This document shows, one piece after another, positions 13,061 to 24,671 of a stretch of 64,000 nt of DNA. The first letter of the stretch is position 1. Each line of letters begins with the position of its first letter. A program made the translations under genes and the position numbers. Source of the DNA: Acanthosepion esculentum (taxonomy: Eukaryota; Mollusca; Cephalopoda; Sepiida; Sepiidae); assembly GCA_964036315.1 (NCBI GenBank), contig OZ038507.1, positions 61,133,002 to 61,197,001 on the forward strand. The letters run 5' to 3'. The notes below the pieces were generated by a model that worked only from the letters and a program-made list of their open reading frames with translations, did not search any database and had not been told where the DNA came from.

Positions 13061-13375
13061 ACCAGGTCTCTGTATTCGGCCCTTCAAAACGAGTTATCCG
13101 ACCGAGTTCGAATTCCAGTCAAATCCATTACATTCACGTATTAATACCCTTGGGAAAGGTATGAATCCTCTTCTTCTCCCCCAGATATGGGTAAATAGCA
13201 GGACAGACCGGCTTCTATAGCTTTGGATGACAACTAGTCTACCGCAGAAAGAAATGGCTACATACTGCGGGAAAAATATCTGCCTCGTGAGTCATGTATC
13301 GAAAGATACATGATTGCCTAAGCGTGTATCACGCATGGCACATAACTGACTGGAGTCAAGATGCCCGGTCAGGAT
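13061..13375 (+). mobile_element. tRNA-derived SINE family 1 copy
   Basis: B-box region 'accgagttcgaattccagtc', then 'cattacattcacgtattaat', the core 'acccttgggaaaggtatgaa', 'atgggtaaatagcaggacag', 'ctaccgcagaaagaaatgg' and a 3' end with 'gcgtgtatcacgcatggcac'. The A-box half is not clear, so the head is partly lost. The 3' end includes a small palindrome 'gtgtatcacgcat'. Confidence 0.85.
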
Positions 13376-13794
13376 AAATTAATTTGTTTATCAATTATGT
13401 GGTTAGAGAAATTATTTTTAAATAATGGTTGTGCGTGTAGGGGATATTAAATGAGTTCTATTTCTTAAATTATTTATTAGGTTTCTTTTAGATCTCCGTG
13501 AACATTCGCTGTTGTAACAGCGGAGGCGTGAGCTTAAGTTGTTTCTTTTTCTATAGGCGGACATTTTACACATATAAAACAAACGAATTGCTGTCCAAAT
13601 ACAACCAATACACAAGGCGTCCCTAAACTCCGGACACGGTGAAAATCTTATTAACTATATCTTTTTAGCTCCACAGATTAAACATGGTTGCTTGCAAAGC
13701 GCATCAACCTTAGCATTACAAATTATGGAAATCATATTGAAGATGTTATCTGTTGATATTCCAATTCAATTCTTGAAAATATGCATTAGGGATA

Positions 13795-13853
<59 letters not shown>

Positions 13854-14459
13854 AGGATCATTTTCCAACTTATTTAACATGATCTTGGCTCTCTCTAACT
13901 TTCTAACTTTCTGTTCTAGAGTAACACGGTGCCTCAGAGGTTTCACGTACGATTTCATTTTCTTTTTTCACTGCTCTTCAGACTGTCAAATCTGAAATTC
14001 GTCTCTCACGTGCCATGGATTGAGTTGGATCTTTTCTAATTGATCTCTTTAACTCTAAGTTGAAAATGATGATCCTACTTCCTGTTTTGATCTACTGAAC
14101 TAGTTTTCCTCCCTACTTTTCCCTCTTTCTTATACTTATTCATCATTTTCGTGATGGTTCTTGAAGATGGAAGCCAGTGTGTGGATGTTGGTACCATTAC
14201 TGAAGGCCTAAATGATATTTTTCCTCTCACCATTGCTCAGTTGGGAAGACAGTGAGGCTGACAGAAAACAATTGGAACCTGTTCTCTTTCTCGCTGAATA
14301 ACTGAAAGGGTTTTTCAGTGATTCTTACGACAAACGGTATCAAGATAGCAAAATGTCTTACCTGAAAAGCTGAAACTCAATTAGTTCAGTGTTTTTTTAG
14401 ATATTAAATATTTTGTGGGATGAACACTTATGCTATTACACGATTATAGTTAAAACTCT

Positions 14460-14461
<2 letters not shown>
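13376..14461. other. unassigned DNA with (TA)n at 13797-13850
   Basis: Apart from the TA tract I recognise nothing. A 61- and a 70-codon frame cross the TA tract and are artefacts. Confidence 0.3.

Positions 14462-14504
<43 letters not shown>
14462..14504. repeat. (TA)n microsatellite
   Basis: About 21 TA units directly before a hammerhead-bearing repeat. Confidence 0.95.
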
Positions 14505-14507
<3 letters not shown>

Positions 14508-14508
<1 letters not shown>

Positions 14509-14558
14509 CGTCCACAGACAGACTGTTTCGCTGTTTCACAGCTCATCATTGTGGCTAG
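14508..14558 (-). ncRNA. hammerhead ribozyme motif (one core mutation)
   Basis: Read on the minus strand: stem I CCACA, core ATGATGA (the family has CTGATGA, so C3 is mutated), stem II GCTGT/ACAGC with a GAA loop, the GAAA core, stem III ACAG/CTGT, cleavage position C17, then TGTGG closing stem I with five perfect pairs. All three stems are intact. The C3 change is expected to abolish or strongly reduce cleavage. Related copies lie at 28223-28275 (-), 28453-28500 (-) and 60467-60510 (+). Hammerheads of this kind are known in Penelope-like elements. Confidence 0.75.
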
Positions 14559-14778
14559 ACGTCCGGTTTCCTCTAGCTAGGATCGAAACCAGACTGAATT
14601 GGCGTCAGTCGGAACTTGTAACACTAAGCCGTCGCCGCACGTGAATGTGAAGGTGAATTTTAGCGTGTTTATTTTTAGATTTAGATAAACACAGAGTGAC
14701 TGACAGTGACTCAATTCTGCCGAAGAGTCATACTATATTAGCTTTAATAGTCACTGTTTACAAACGCGCACTTCAAAC

Positions 14779-14780
<2 letters not shown>
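14559..14780. repeat. hammerhead-associated dispersed repeat
   Basis: Continues the hammerhead segment with a tRNA B-box-like inverse 'aggatcgaaaccagactg', and ends in 'tagtcactgtttacaaacgc'. The same order is seen at 28276-28420 ('ggactggtatcagacgg' through 'gtgactgtttacaaattcg'). It is part of one composite repeat that includes the ribozyme. Confidence 0.6.

Positions 14781-14820
<40 letters not shown>
14781..14820. repeat. (TA)n microsatellite
   Basis: About 20 TA units abutting the left arm of a foldback. Confidence 0.95.
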
Positions 14821-14825
<5 letters not shown>

Positions 14826-14994
14826 TGAACATTGAAGTCAACACTTAGAGGCGTTAGGCCGTTTCATGCTAGACGCAATCGTCAGGCCACCTGACGATTG
14901 CGTCTAGAATGAAACGGCCTGTCCTCTCTATGTTAACTGACGATTGCGTCTAGCCTGTCGCCTTTAAGTGTTGACTTCAATGTTCACTTTTATA
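14820..14994. mobile_element. Penelope-type foldback with hammerhead-like cores
   Basis: The outer arms 'aaaagtgaacattgaagtca' and their inverse close the structure. Inside, 'ctgacgattgcgtctag' appears on the plus strand twice and on the minus strand once, followed by 'atgaaacggcc'. CTGACGA, a TGC/GCA mini-stem II and GAAAC make a hammerhead-like core. Stem III is poor, so activity is doubtful. The interior duplication makes the right half longer than the left. Confidence 0.65.
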
Positions 14995-15002
14995 TTTACA
15001 CA

Positions 15003-15004
<2 letters not shown>

Positions 15005-15055
<51 letters not shown>

Positions 15056-15101
15056 TGAGCACTTTATCCCATAAATATATCACACCTTAAGAGTATATTT
15101 C

Positions 15102-15152
<51 letters not shown>
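15005..15152. repeat. (CT)n and (TA)n microsatellites
   Basis: A CT tract at 15005-15050 and a TA tract at 15105-15152, separated by about 55 unique bases. Confidence 0.95.
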
Positions 15153-15154
<2 letters not shown>

Positions 15155-16045
15155 CAAAGTAAAATTCTTAGGAGTTAATTTTTTTTGGAAGAAAAATAGA
15201 AAATAAAGTTTTCTTATTTATTTTGAAAATTAATAAGAATAATGATTTTGACAATTTATACGGCTTTGCTCAGTAGCATTGTCATAGATTTAGACCATGA
15301 AGAAACATTTTACCTTCTGTTTAATTCTTGTTTTCCACAATAAGTGGGCGGGTTGAATATCCCCAACCGCCCCTATGACGCCGTAGATGAGTTGGAACTA
15401 GCTTCATTATAGGAAGATTATTATCTGAAAAGTTCATGAGTCATTACTACTTATCCGCAAGCTGTTCGCAATAATATTTCTTTGCATGTTCGTTTTCTCA
15501 CTAAATTTGCGTCGATGCATTTTCCAACTTTTGCTGTTGTTTGACTGTCTTAAATGAGTCATTGTCGCTAATCCATGAGGTGGATTAACATTCTTTTCCT
15601 TGTTGACGAGTATCGTGAAGCATCGGCCGAAACGGAATAAGATTAGCTAAACATCTGTGCGTGGTAAACCGTAATGAGTGATAATATCTTAAAACCTTTT
15701 CATCATTAAGGCCTTTAGTCGTGTTTGTCGCTTGTCGTGTACCTTGTCGATTTTGTCGATCTAGTCGAACTTGTCCCATCCTTGTTTACGAACGCTACAT
15801 TAACCGCAACGAGACATTTTTCTTGTAATCAGAGAATAGAAAAAAATCCCCATTACAATCCTCGGCGAAGGGCAATTATTAGCGAGGTTCACCGTGTTTT
15901 TTTTACAATGATGTTCCCCCGAGAGCCGCTCGTGGTAGAGGGTTACAGAGTAAGAGGCACAATTTAAGCGCGGTGTGTGGGGGAAGATAACAGCTGACCC
16001 TAGACTTAAAGAGGTTAAGATTTTAACGATCGAGAAAGCATCCTC
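15153..16045. other. unassigned stretch
   Basis: No repeat or protein similarity recognised. A 128-codon minus-strand frame (15800-16186) overlaps a SINE at its 5' end and has no recognisable motif. Confidence 0.3.
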
Positions 16046-16495
16046 TTGGGAGTTGGTTACACAAAGCAGCTGGCTGAATATGACTACTACGTCGCGAGTT
16101 CGATCCTCACCGAATGTTCCATGCAACATTTCGACATTAAATAACAGAAAAATAGCTGACATGTCATAAAAATAACCATCAACCAACCTAATTTAACTGA
16201 AGTACCTCAGCACGGGGTAATGGTTAACGAGACTTGTCTGGTTGACCACTACTGCTGAGTAGTGAGTTCGATTCTTACCGGGTGCCCCATACAAAGAATA
16301 GCACAACAAATGTTGACATTTTTTAGAATCAACTGACCTAACCTAACCTAAATTCCTTGATATGTAGTAATGGTTAGTGAGGATCGGCTGGTTGGACTTA
16401 ACAACTGTGTAGCGAGTGCGATTATCACCAGTTGTTTCATGCAAAAGTTTGATATTAATAACCCAAGTGCTGACATCGTAATATTAACCAACCAA
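16046..16495 (+). mobile_element. tRNA-derived SINE family 2, three tandem copies
   Basis: Three B-boxes lie in the same orientation: 'gcgagttcgatcctcaccga', 'gtgagttcgattcttaccgg' and 'gcgagtgcgattatcaccag'. Each sits at the end of a tRNA-like block 'taatggtta.cgag.cttg' and is followed by a tail with 'cgacattaaataac' or 'ttgacatttttt'. Spacing is about 170 bases. The third copy is the most diverged. Confidence 0.75.
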
Positions 16496-16499
16496 CGGA

Positions 16500-17400
16500 A
16501 GTCACATTTGCAAAATTGTGGCGTGTCTGTGTGATTTGTCTATGAAATAAATATCAACTGGCGAATGTTGGTGAAATGAATTTGTAAAGTACCGAGAAAA
16601 CTATCATTGAAAAAAAAAACGCAAAGAATAGTGGGTCCGCTTAGTGTGACGGCAAAAGAATAGGTGAAAAAGTAATGTTTATAATTTTGAGAAGAGTTCT
16701 TCTGTCAGTTTGGGCCCAAAACGAGATGTTTAGTAAACAAGAAATCTCTCTGTTATACCCAAAGAAGACAACAAAAATAATAAATACTGTTTAGTTATTA
16801 GATTGTTTACATTGTTTATTTACACTATTTACTTATTATATTGTTTTGGAATGGTTGGCAAAACTTCGGCTAATTCCCTATCGATTCGAACTTTTTAAAA
16901 TGGTAAATAATAAGGATTTCCTCATAGTTGGTTATCATATTTTCATAATTTAGTAAATGTTTTAATTTTTGTCAAACTTGGAACTTCGTGTCAAAAGAAA
17001 AAAAAAACGCAGTCTCCAAATGACGGTGTTTCCGTTGACAATGTCATTATTTTAACTAGCATCTCTCTTCGGCAATATTTATTGTTTTAAAAAACGATGA
17101 GAATTGTAATAAAACTTAACATATGATGAAAGTGAATTTATACATTCTTTTTTTGCTCTTGATAATTTACAACAAAAATAATAAACATTATTTGTTTATT
17201 GGATTTTATTTACAAGAATAATTTAATAATTACAACATTCTAAAAACTTATACAATTAAAACTAAAGCAATGTAATATTTATCATTTACCAATTTATAAA
17301 GAAATAAATATGAAAACGTTTTTTTTTATTTATAAATGTATAAACATTTACTAAATTTTCAAAATATTTGTATCAACTATAAGTAGGTATCTTTATGAAT
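16500..17400. repeat. dispersed AT-rich repeat, family Y, long copy
   Basis: Collinear with 21900-22560. Shared strings are 'accgagaaaactatcattga', 'aaacaagaaatctctctgtt', 'ttgtttatttacactattta' and 'ccaatcgattcgaacttttt' (with a base change here). Neither copy has a protein or a visible terminal repeat. They look like two insertions of one element. Confidence 0.7.
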
Positions 17401-17680
17401 TCGTAAAAAAGAGTTTTTTCTTATTTTAAACTACATTTTTTGCGAAGAAAGTTAGTAATTTCACAGACTCAAAACCAAAAAAAAAAAAAGATTTTTGACT
17501 AAAATTTCGGACGTGCTAAGAAGGATTAAAAACTTTCAAAAAATAATCAAAAATCATTTTGGTCTTTCCTCTTAATGACATAAACATTTAGACGATAAAA
17601 TTTCGTTTTCATCAAGTTTAAGACCGTTTTTATTAAGTTATGCTTTTTTTTTTTAGCGATTTCATGAAGTTACCTTAAGC
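17400..17680 (+). repeat. dispersed repeat, family X
   Basis: Marked by 'tctttcctcttaatgacata' then 'atttagacgataaaatttcg'. Similar segments occur at 33880-34060 (+), 44630-44770 (-) and 46380-46575 (+). Confidence 0.65.
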
Positions 17681-18185
17681 AAATCATTATTATTTGCCAT
17701 TTTATAAAGTTCGAATTAATTGGCGATTAACTGATGTTAACTTGGGCTTTGGCCTAGTGTTTTTGAAACTCTCAAGCATAAACTTTTGCCGACGCCAGGC
17801 AAGTATGGTTAAAGTATGGCAAATGGTTAAATCAGTTGAACTTGTCGGAGTTACCTTCTTCATTAATTCCCATACTCTTCACCAGGGGTCTCTACCCCCA
17901 TGCTATAAATATCGGGCGACTTCTAGCCACTACCTCTTCTTTCCCTCAGGCTTCGTGCTGCGTTCCACCTCGCGTGGTGGTGAGGTAAATCTCTCTTCCT
18001 TCTTCATTTCAGCGACAAAATGTAAGCTCTTAGAAGACCAGCGTTTCCTATTTCTGAGAAAACGCTATGAACATTACAAACATTCACCAAAATACGAACA
18101 TTTACCAAAGAACAAACACAATGTTCCCACACACGCAAATGTTTATGTGTATGTGTTTTGCGATTTGTCGTTAATACATATATTC

Positions 18186-18269
<84 letters not shown>

Positions 18270-18480
18270 CTTGTTTGTCTTATTTCATCTTCAGTTGGAC
18301 AAATTAAGTCCGCCAATTTTCATGTAGTTGGACCTTTTAATATTCTACCAGGAGTTACACACGTGTTTCAAATACACGCACACCCGCTCCTCTACAAACA
18401 TGCATCACTAAACCATTCTTATCATCTAAAATATTTTCTTGCTTTAAATAACATGCAAAGGGTTGACAAGCCGTAGAAAA
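17681..18480. other. unassigned DNA with (TA)n at 18189-18265 and a SINE-tail remnant
   Basis: A 260-codon frame spans this stretch only because the TA tract stays open. Near 18430-18480, 'tttaaataacatgcaaaggg' plus 'ttgacaagccgtagaaaatg' matches the tail of the 5S-derived SINE at 55845-55890, so a SINE 3' fragment ends here. Confidence 0.5.
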
Positions 18481-18660
18481 TGAATCAGCCAATCCATTAA
18501 AAAAAAACTTTTATTTCAATTCAAATGTTAACCCAGTACACTTCCCTGTTACGTAAAGGGTCACAACATCGCCACACTAGTTGTTGCTTCTCTGGTTTCC
18601 GTGACAAATATGTTATTACTTGTTGAATTATCAGCCCTACATCCAAAGTATATTTGCTTA

Positions 18661-19237
18661 TACACCCTTGTGCAAATTATTTAAAACAAAATGAATAATT
18701 CCGTTATTATTTATTATTTACTTTTCTTTCTTATTTTCCCAATGAAACATGACCCAGTGCACATGTTAGTACTTTGTATGTCCATTCCAAGTAGCCGTTC
18801 GTTGCAGATTGACCATAGATTCTCGACTGGATGTAAATCAGTAGAGTTTCCGGGCCAGTCTATAGTACTTCGATTTGCTCTCTGGTAAGGCTTGCCAGTG
18901 TGTTCGTGCAGCATTACAAATTTTCGTACGATTCCTTGGAATAACGTCCATCACAGACAATGACCGTAGGACAACTAATCGACTGTCAAGACAATAGTGT
19001 CTGGACGTGATGAAAATCTGCTGCAATCACGGATGACGCAATATTTTTCTAGGCCAAACAAATTTCATAATACACCCCGAATATAGATTCATATTACTGC
19101 ACACCACTGAAAATGACCTCATCTGATGAAAAATAGAAATCGATTACACCCTGTCACTCCAGTGGGTCTAAAACTGACCGTATGGTGAAAGAAAGAAAAC
19201 TAAAGCAGTCGTTTCAATTAATTTGCACAAGGGTGTA
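18661..19237 (-). mobile_element. Tc1-like deletion derivative
   Basis: The terminal inverted repeats begin TACACCCTTGTGCAAATTA at both ends, including the TA target site. Inside, minus-strand frames carry the end of a Tc1 transposase. WPGNSTDLHPVENLWS (near 18790-18860) corresponds to the WPGNSPDLNPIENLW motif that includes the third catalytic acidic residue, here the E of VENLW. Frames at 18714-18914 and 18838-19026 are out of phase and hold no full DDE triad. It is far shorter than an autonomous Tc1 (about 1.3-1.6 kb). A fragment of the same family lies at 2334-2528. Confidence 0.85.
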
Positions 19238-19594
19238 AAGTTATCATAGCCTTCAAACGGGTGGAGGAAACGTTGTTATAAACATCAAATAAAATAACTT
19301 TCTGTCTTTATAAAAAAAAGGAAGCCGCGATAAAAATAGATTTTTATTGTTCTACTGCTTTTATAAATAGACGAAACAGAGACGAAATGCTATTTAGATA
19401 AAACACAAAATAAAGATGTTGTTTTATGAGTTAGGAACTATGAGATGATCAGTAATCACTATAATAGCCAAACCTGGCCGGACTAAATGAATAATGAATG
19501 AGTAGTAGTAATCCCCCACTACTACCTCCAAAGAAAAGGGAAACAAAAAAGACAGAAAGGTGTTCGTTTTTTATTCTTTAGTATCTGTTTGGTT

Positions 19595-20690
19595 CAGTTT
19601 TTCTCAACCTTTTAAGCAAAGGCTAGGAGCAAACGAAAATATCATAGCACACTGAGCAACAATTTTAAATGGTATATAGTTGAATAGAAGCATTGAAATA
19701 AAGTGAGTCTATTTTTTAAAAATCTGTGGTTTTATTCGTAACATTTAAATATGTTATGAAATAAAACCATAGATTTTTTTAAAAATTCACTCACCTTATT
19801 AAATTTCAATTATTCTATTCAACTATTTGTGCAGCTTATTTAGTATGAAATCAGAACCTGTTACTTTTTCGCGATTTCTTCAATGCTTAGTCAAATGTCC
19901 GATAAGCAGACCCTCATTTCTTCTTCGGTTGACTTTCTCGCTTATATTTGATGTGGTTTAGGGTTCAGAAGAAGCAGGAAATTGCAATAAAACTGATTAA
20001 TTCTTTTTAGCTAATGTGGGATATTCCTTTTGTATTGAAATCCAAAATGTATCAATGGGTACCGTCGAATGTTTTATTTTGAGCCCTCGATCAGTAGAAA
20101 TGGTGACCAATTCTTATTCATCACATAACTGAAGTTCAATATTAGAAGGATCATTTATGAAGGGAATTCGAATCCAATCGAACTTTTCTGTGAGAATATT
20201 TATTGACCTTTTAGTTTGATAAAGTTCTTCGCAATGTGTCAGTTATACTTGTGGATAAAATTTTTTTGTATTTCTTTGACGCACAAATATGAACTTATTT
20301 TATTTCAATGTTTCTATTCAGCTATTTGTGCAGCTCATTTAGTGTGAAACCTGTGCCTGGTGTTTTTCACGATTTCTTCAATGTTTGGTGGAATGTGCAA
20401 CAAGCAGACCCCCATTTCTTCTCCAGTTGATAGTAGTCTTTCTCGTTTTTTTTGTTTGTTTGTTTTTTGTTTGTTTTTATTATGTACCGTTACTATTTCC
20501 ATACACGCATAAATTTATGCCGAGGGGCACCTCGACGTGGTTTAATGGTTAGAAAGCTTTTCTTACTAGATCATTTACGACTGAGTAGTGAGTTCGATCC
20601 TCACTGGGTGACCTTGTGCCGCATCTATGCCGCGATTAGAAAATCACTATAGTTATGCCGTGACAATATTTCACGGTGCACTTAACAATA
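19595..20690. mobile_element. hAT-type non-autonomous composite, copy 4
   Basis: Starts CAGTTTTTCTCAACCTTTTA and is collinear with 4558-5440: 'aatgtatcaatgggtaccgt', 'ttgagccctcgatcagtaga', 'aatgtgtcagttatacttgt'. A tRNA-like SINE family 2 fragment ('gtgagttcgatcctcactgg' near 20590-20609) is inserted before the right end 'atgccgtgacaatatttcac'. The near identity over about 300 bases to the 4.9-kb copy suggests fairly recent duplication. Confidence 0.75.
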
Positions 20691-20807
20691 ACTGGTTATG
20701 TTAAAAAGAAGGCAAAAAATATCGTAGTTGAATTCAACTCAGAAAATGAACAGAAGGACATTATCATTGACAAAATGCAAACAGAAGTGGGCCCCTTTAG
20801 TTTAGTG

Positions 20808-21895
20808 CAGTGGTTCTTAACCCATGGCCACAAGGGGACCCGGTAAATTTTATAGGGGCCACAGAAAAGTTTGAAATGGGTGGGGGCACAAGTTCAGTGA
20901 AAAGGCCCACAGTGTTAAAAACCTGTGGGCCACTATATTTCACTTTTTTAATAAACTTAAATTATGGAATAAAATAATTTTAAAGTGTTACTAGTGTGCA
21001 CTTATGTAAAATTTATGTGCAGAGTTATTTTTTTAATTTTGCATAGCTGTATTTGTTGTTTTTTTATTTTGCATAGCTTTATTGTTTTTTTTAAATTTTG
21101 CATAGGTTTATTTTTTTTATTATTTTGCATAGATTTATTTATTTTATTTTGCATAGATTTATTTGTTTTTATTTTGAATAGATTGTTTTTTTTATTTTCC
21201 ATAGATTTTTTTTTACATAGATTTATTTGTTTTTTGCATAGATATATTTGTTTTTTATTTTGCATAGATTTCTTTGTTTTTTTATTTTGCATAGATTTCT
21301 TTGTTTTTTATTTTGCATAGATTAATTGTTTTTTTTATTTTGCATAGATTTTTTTTGCATAGATTTATTTGTTTTTTATTTTGCATATAAATTATTTGTT
21401 TTTTATTTTGCATAGATTTCTTTGTTTTTTTTATTTTGCATAGATTTATTTGTTTTTATTTTGCATAGATTTATTTGTTTTTTTTATTTTACATAGATTT
21501 ATTTGTTTTTTTTATTTTGCATAGATTTATTTGTTTTTTTTATTTTGCATAGATTTATTTGTTTTTTTATTTTGCATAGATTTATTTGTTTTTTATTTTA
21601 TTTTGCAGAACGTTGAAAATTTGTGTGTGTGCATTTATACGCAGAATTTTTTTTTCCAAAATGAAAATTTATTTAATTTAAGTGTTGTTTTTTTTTGTTT
21701 TGTTTTGTTTAGTTTTTTTTTTGTTTTTTTGTTTTTTTAAACAAGCAGTTTTAAGTTTATCTGGAGAAATATCACTGTCTATTTCTTCCGGAAATTGTAA
21801 AATAAGCTTTTTTTTAAAGTAAACAGCTGGGAGGGAGACATCAAAATATCATCAAACAAAAGAGGGCATGAATAGAAAATTGTTGAAAACCACTG
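20808..21895. mobile_element. hAT-type non-autonomous element with internal minisatellite
   Basis: Left end CAGTGGTTCTTAACCCATGG and right end 'ttgaaaaccactg' are inverted copies of a hAT-style terminus. The 8-base flanks (GTTTAGTG on the left, CTGTAGTT on the right) do not match well, so a target duplication is not demonstrated. The left sub-terminal part ('tgtgggccact') and right sub-terminal part ('gagggagacatcaaaatatc') flank a long tandem array. No transposase. Confidence 0.7.
21040..21605. repeat. ~25-bp T-rich minisatellite
   Basis: About 22 units of 'ttttgcatagatttatttgt' plus a variable T run. Unit length shifts with the T run, so reading frames drift. The minus strand gives Gln-Asn-Lys-rich artefact frames. 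Confidence 0.95.
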
Positions 21896-21899
21896 CTGT

Positions 21900-22600
21900 A
21901 GTTAGTGTGAAATAATAGAATTTGTAAATTACCGAGAAAACTATCATTGAAAAAAACGAAAAGAAAAGTGGGTCCAATAGTGTGACGGAAAAAGAATAGG
22001 AGAAAAAGTAATGTTCATGATTTTGAGAAAAGTTATGATACTGCGAGTTCGGGTCCAAAACAATGTTTAGTAAACAAGAAATCTCTCTGTTATACCCGAC
22101 CAAGACAACAAAAATAATAAACATTGTTTAGTTATTAGATTGTTTACATTGTTTATTTACACTATTTACTTATTATATTGTTTATTCGAATGGTTGGCCA
22201 AACTTCGATTAATTCCCAATCGATTCGAACTTTTTAAAACGGTAAATAATAAAGATTTCTTTATAGTTGCTTAACATATTTTAATAATTTAGTAAATGTT
22301 TCAATTTTTGGCAAAGTTGGAAATTTGTGGCGAAAAAAGAAAGAAAAAGCAATCTTCTAATGACGAGGTTTTCCCTTGACAACGTCACTATTTAAACTAC
22401 CATCGGTCTTCTGCAATGTTTATTGTTTTAAAAAAACAACGATCAGAATTGTAGCAAGACCTAAAAATATTATGAAAGTGAATTTATACATTCTTTTTTC
22501 GTTCTTGAGAATTTACAAAAAGGTAAATAATTAGAATTTTCTCATAGCTGATTAAAATATTTCCACAGATTGTGAATCTCTTCGTAGTCGAGAGGGTCAG
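21900..22600. repeat. dispersed AT-rich repeat, family Y, long copy
   Basis: Collinear with 16540-17160, as described there. It begins immediately after the right end of the hAT element, so the hAT may have inserted at its edge. Confidence 0.65.
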
Positions 22601-22684
22601 ACACCGGTTTCTCCTGAAAATGGGGGGGCGTATATGCGAATCCAGCGGGCAGTAACATTTTTTTAAGAAGTTTTCTCAAGTGTT

Positions 22685-23345
22685 CAGTCCTGTAGTTTGG
22701 ATTGTTTTGTTTTACGGCATATCAACATCTCAATGGGTTATTTAATGCCGACAAGATTTTTCTGGCTGGTAATATTTTTAACATATTATTTTTGGTTTTA
22801 ATTCAAGTACGGCGCCTTTCTTAAGGATGTTCATCTTTACATCAAGAAACTGATTCGATCATTTAGTTGTTTGGTTTGGTTTGTTTTGTTTTACGGCATA
22901 TCAACAACTCAATGGGTTATTTAATGTCGACAAGATTTTTATTGCTGTTAATATTTTTATATTTTAACATAATATTATTTTTGGTTTTAAGTAAAGTACG
23001 GTGCCTTTCTTACGGATGTTCATCTTTACATCAAGAAACTGATTCAATCCTTTAGTTGTTTGGTTTGGTTTGGTTTGGTTTGGTTTGTTTTACGGCATAT
23101 CAACATCTCAATGGGTTATTTAATGCCGACAAGATTTTTATTGCGGATAATATTTTTATAATTTAACATAATATTATTTTTGGTTTTAAGTCAAGTACGG
23201 CACCTTTCTTAAGGATGTTCATCTTTACATCAAGAAACTGATTCGCTCCTTTTGTTGTTTGATTTGGTTTGGTTTGTTTTATGACATATCAACACCTCAA
23301 TGGGTTATTTAATGCCGACACCTTTTTTATCCTGGTAATATTTTA
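22685..23345. repeat. tandem repeat, ~180-200-bp unit
   Basis: About 3.5 units marked by 'tacggcatatcaacatctca', recurring near 22713, 22892, 23091 and 23278. They also share 'aatgggttatttaatgccga', 'tttcttaaggatgttcatct' and '(tttgg)n'. The marker is the inverse of a SINE tail ('ggcattaaataacccattga') found elsewhere, so the array grew from a SINE-tail-containing unit. The last unit is cut by 'caaaaatctatttctggta' repeats. Confidence 0.9.
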
Positions 23346-23489
23346 TTTTGTCAAAAATCTATTTCTGGTAATATGTTTTTCCTCAAAAATGTATAGCTGA
23401 TTATATTATTTTCAAAAACGTATTGCTGGTAATAGTTTTTTTCTTCAAAAATTTATTTTTGGTAATAATTTTTTGCAAAATATTCCTGG

Positions 23490-23745
23490 TATTAAAATCT
23501 ATTTTTACACTTTTATAATGCTTTTTACCTCAGTTTCGGGGTTAACTATTTGCCCATAGCTGGAACCCTAACAGGTGCTACCACCCCGGGTCAGGGCAGA
23601 TCTGGGAACACCAGCAATTAAGATGTGGTTCCATGCTCCTCAAAACCTCCTGATCAGAGGCCTTGCAAGTTGGACGTAGTTTATCGTCTTACCCTGGACG
23701 CTGATGTAGTTTATCGTCATACCCAAGACAGGTTCAGTCCTGTCG
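23490..23745 (-). repeat. dispersed repeat 'family V3', minus copy
   Basis: Inverse of 24985-25240. Shared segments are 'ggttaactatttgcccatag', 'ctgatcagaggccttgcaag' and 'tagtttatcgtcttaccc'. With its partner it forms inverted repeats about 1.25 kb apart, flanking the hAT and piggyBac-like insertions. The 'tatgggtaaatag' string links it to the SINE core. Confidence 0.75.
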
Positions 23746-23974
23746 ACGAAATAAATACTGTTTAAGATAAAAACGGAGCGTCTACTCAAACACGGGTATC
23801 CATTAAAAGAAGCAAAACGTTTGAACTGTAAGAATATGATTAAAATGTAAAATCCGTTAATTCTTTAGTGATTGCTTTGTTTACGTTTCGTGTACAAAAA
23901 CATCTGGACTATTGAGTGTACTTTTACTAGAATCTTGCTTGATAGTCAAGACATTCGTAACCCAACGGTTAAAG
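23746..23974. other. unassigned stretch
   Basis: No recognised repeat before the hAT element. Its last eight bases are the left target duplication. Confidence 0.3.
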
Positions 23975-24324
23975 CAATGATTCCCAACCTGGGGCGCAAG
24001 TCCCACCGGTGGGGCATGGTAATATTTTGGTGGGGCATGCGTAGGATGTGCACCCTTCGGATTACTATACCAAAATAATAAGGAGGCGATTCAAGAATGA
24101 GTTATTAACAGTGAACTGTTTTCTAGCGAGTCTGAGTGAGAGTGCTAATGTTCATGCCTGTTAATACATACGATGTAAATACAGTATGCATACATAAATA
24201 TATTTTGTGTGTATGTACGTACATGTGTAATTGGCATACATGTAAGAATTAAATATTATAGAGGGCACCAGAATTTTAGAAATAACAAAGTAGGGCATGG
24301 GCCAAAATCGGTTGGGAAACACTG
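23975..24324. mobile_element. hAT-type MITE with perfect 8-bp target duplication
   Basis: Left terminus CAATGATTCCCAACCTGGGG, right terminus 'gttgggaaacactg'. The same octamer GGTTAAAG stands immediately outside both ends (23967-23974 and 24325-24332). An 8-base duplication is the hallmark of hAT transposition. The 350-base element carries 'ggtggggcatggtaatattt' and no transposase. Fragments of the family lie at 44395-44480 and 46785-46860. Confidence 0.92.
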
Positions 24325-24397
24325 GGTTAAAGTATGCCAGATCAGACGGAGAGAGGGCGAAGGTGTCGAATCTTGACGGAGGTCACATATTCTTTAA

Positions 24398-24671
24398 CCC
24401 TAGAACACTAACCATGGGTATATAGTACCCAGCGCAAATTTTAATATTTGTAATTACAATTTTCAGTACCTGATTTTCTTACCTAAATAATATGTTTTTT
24501 TCAGTTCCTATTAATGTTAACTCAAAATACAAAGTTTGAAGTGCCTGCATGTAAAATATTTCAAATAAAGATTTATATTTATTTTTTTTGTTGTTGATAT
24601 TTTCAAAATCGGGTATGATATACCCATGGTTAGTAGTGGTGTAACTTTAATTGATGGTTAGTGTTCTAGGG
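24398..24671. mobile_element. piggyBac-like MITE
   Basis: Left end CCCTAGAACACTAACCATGG preceded by TTAA (24394-24397). The right end is the inverse CCCTAGAACACTAACCAT followed by GTAA (24672-24675), one base off TTAA. TTAA duplication and CCCTAG termini are typical of piggyBac. A sub-terminal 'atgggtatat.gtaccc' / 'gggtatgatatacccat' inverted pair adds internal symmetry. Non-autonomous, 274 bases. Confidence 0.85.

Noticed and set aside
17694..18476. 260-codon plus-strand frame
   Set aside because: About 30 codons are Ile-Tyr from a TA tract and the end lies in a SINE tail. No domain is visible.
20800..21907. Perfect target duplication around the 20.8-kb hAT element
   Set aside because: GTTTAGTG and the right flank CTGTAGTT do not match. 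A shifted GTTAGTG further out is suggestive only.
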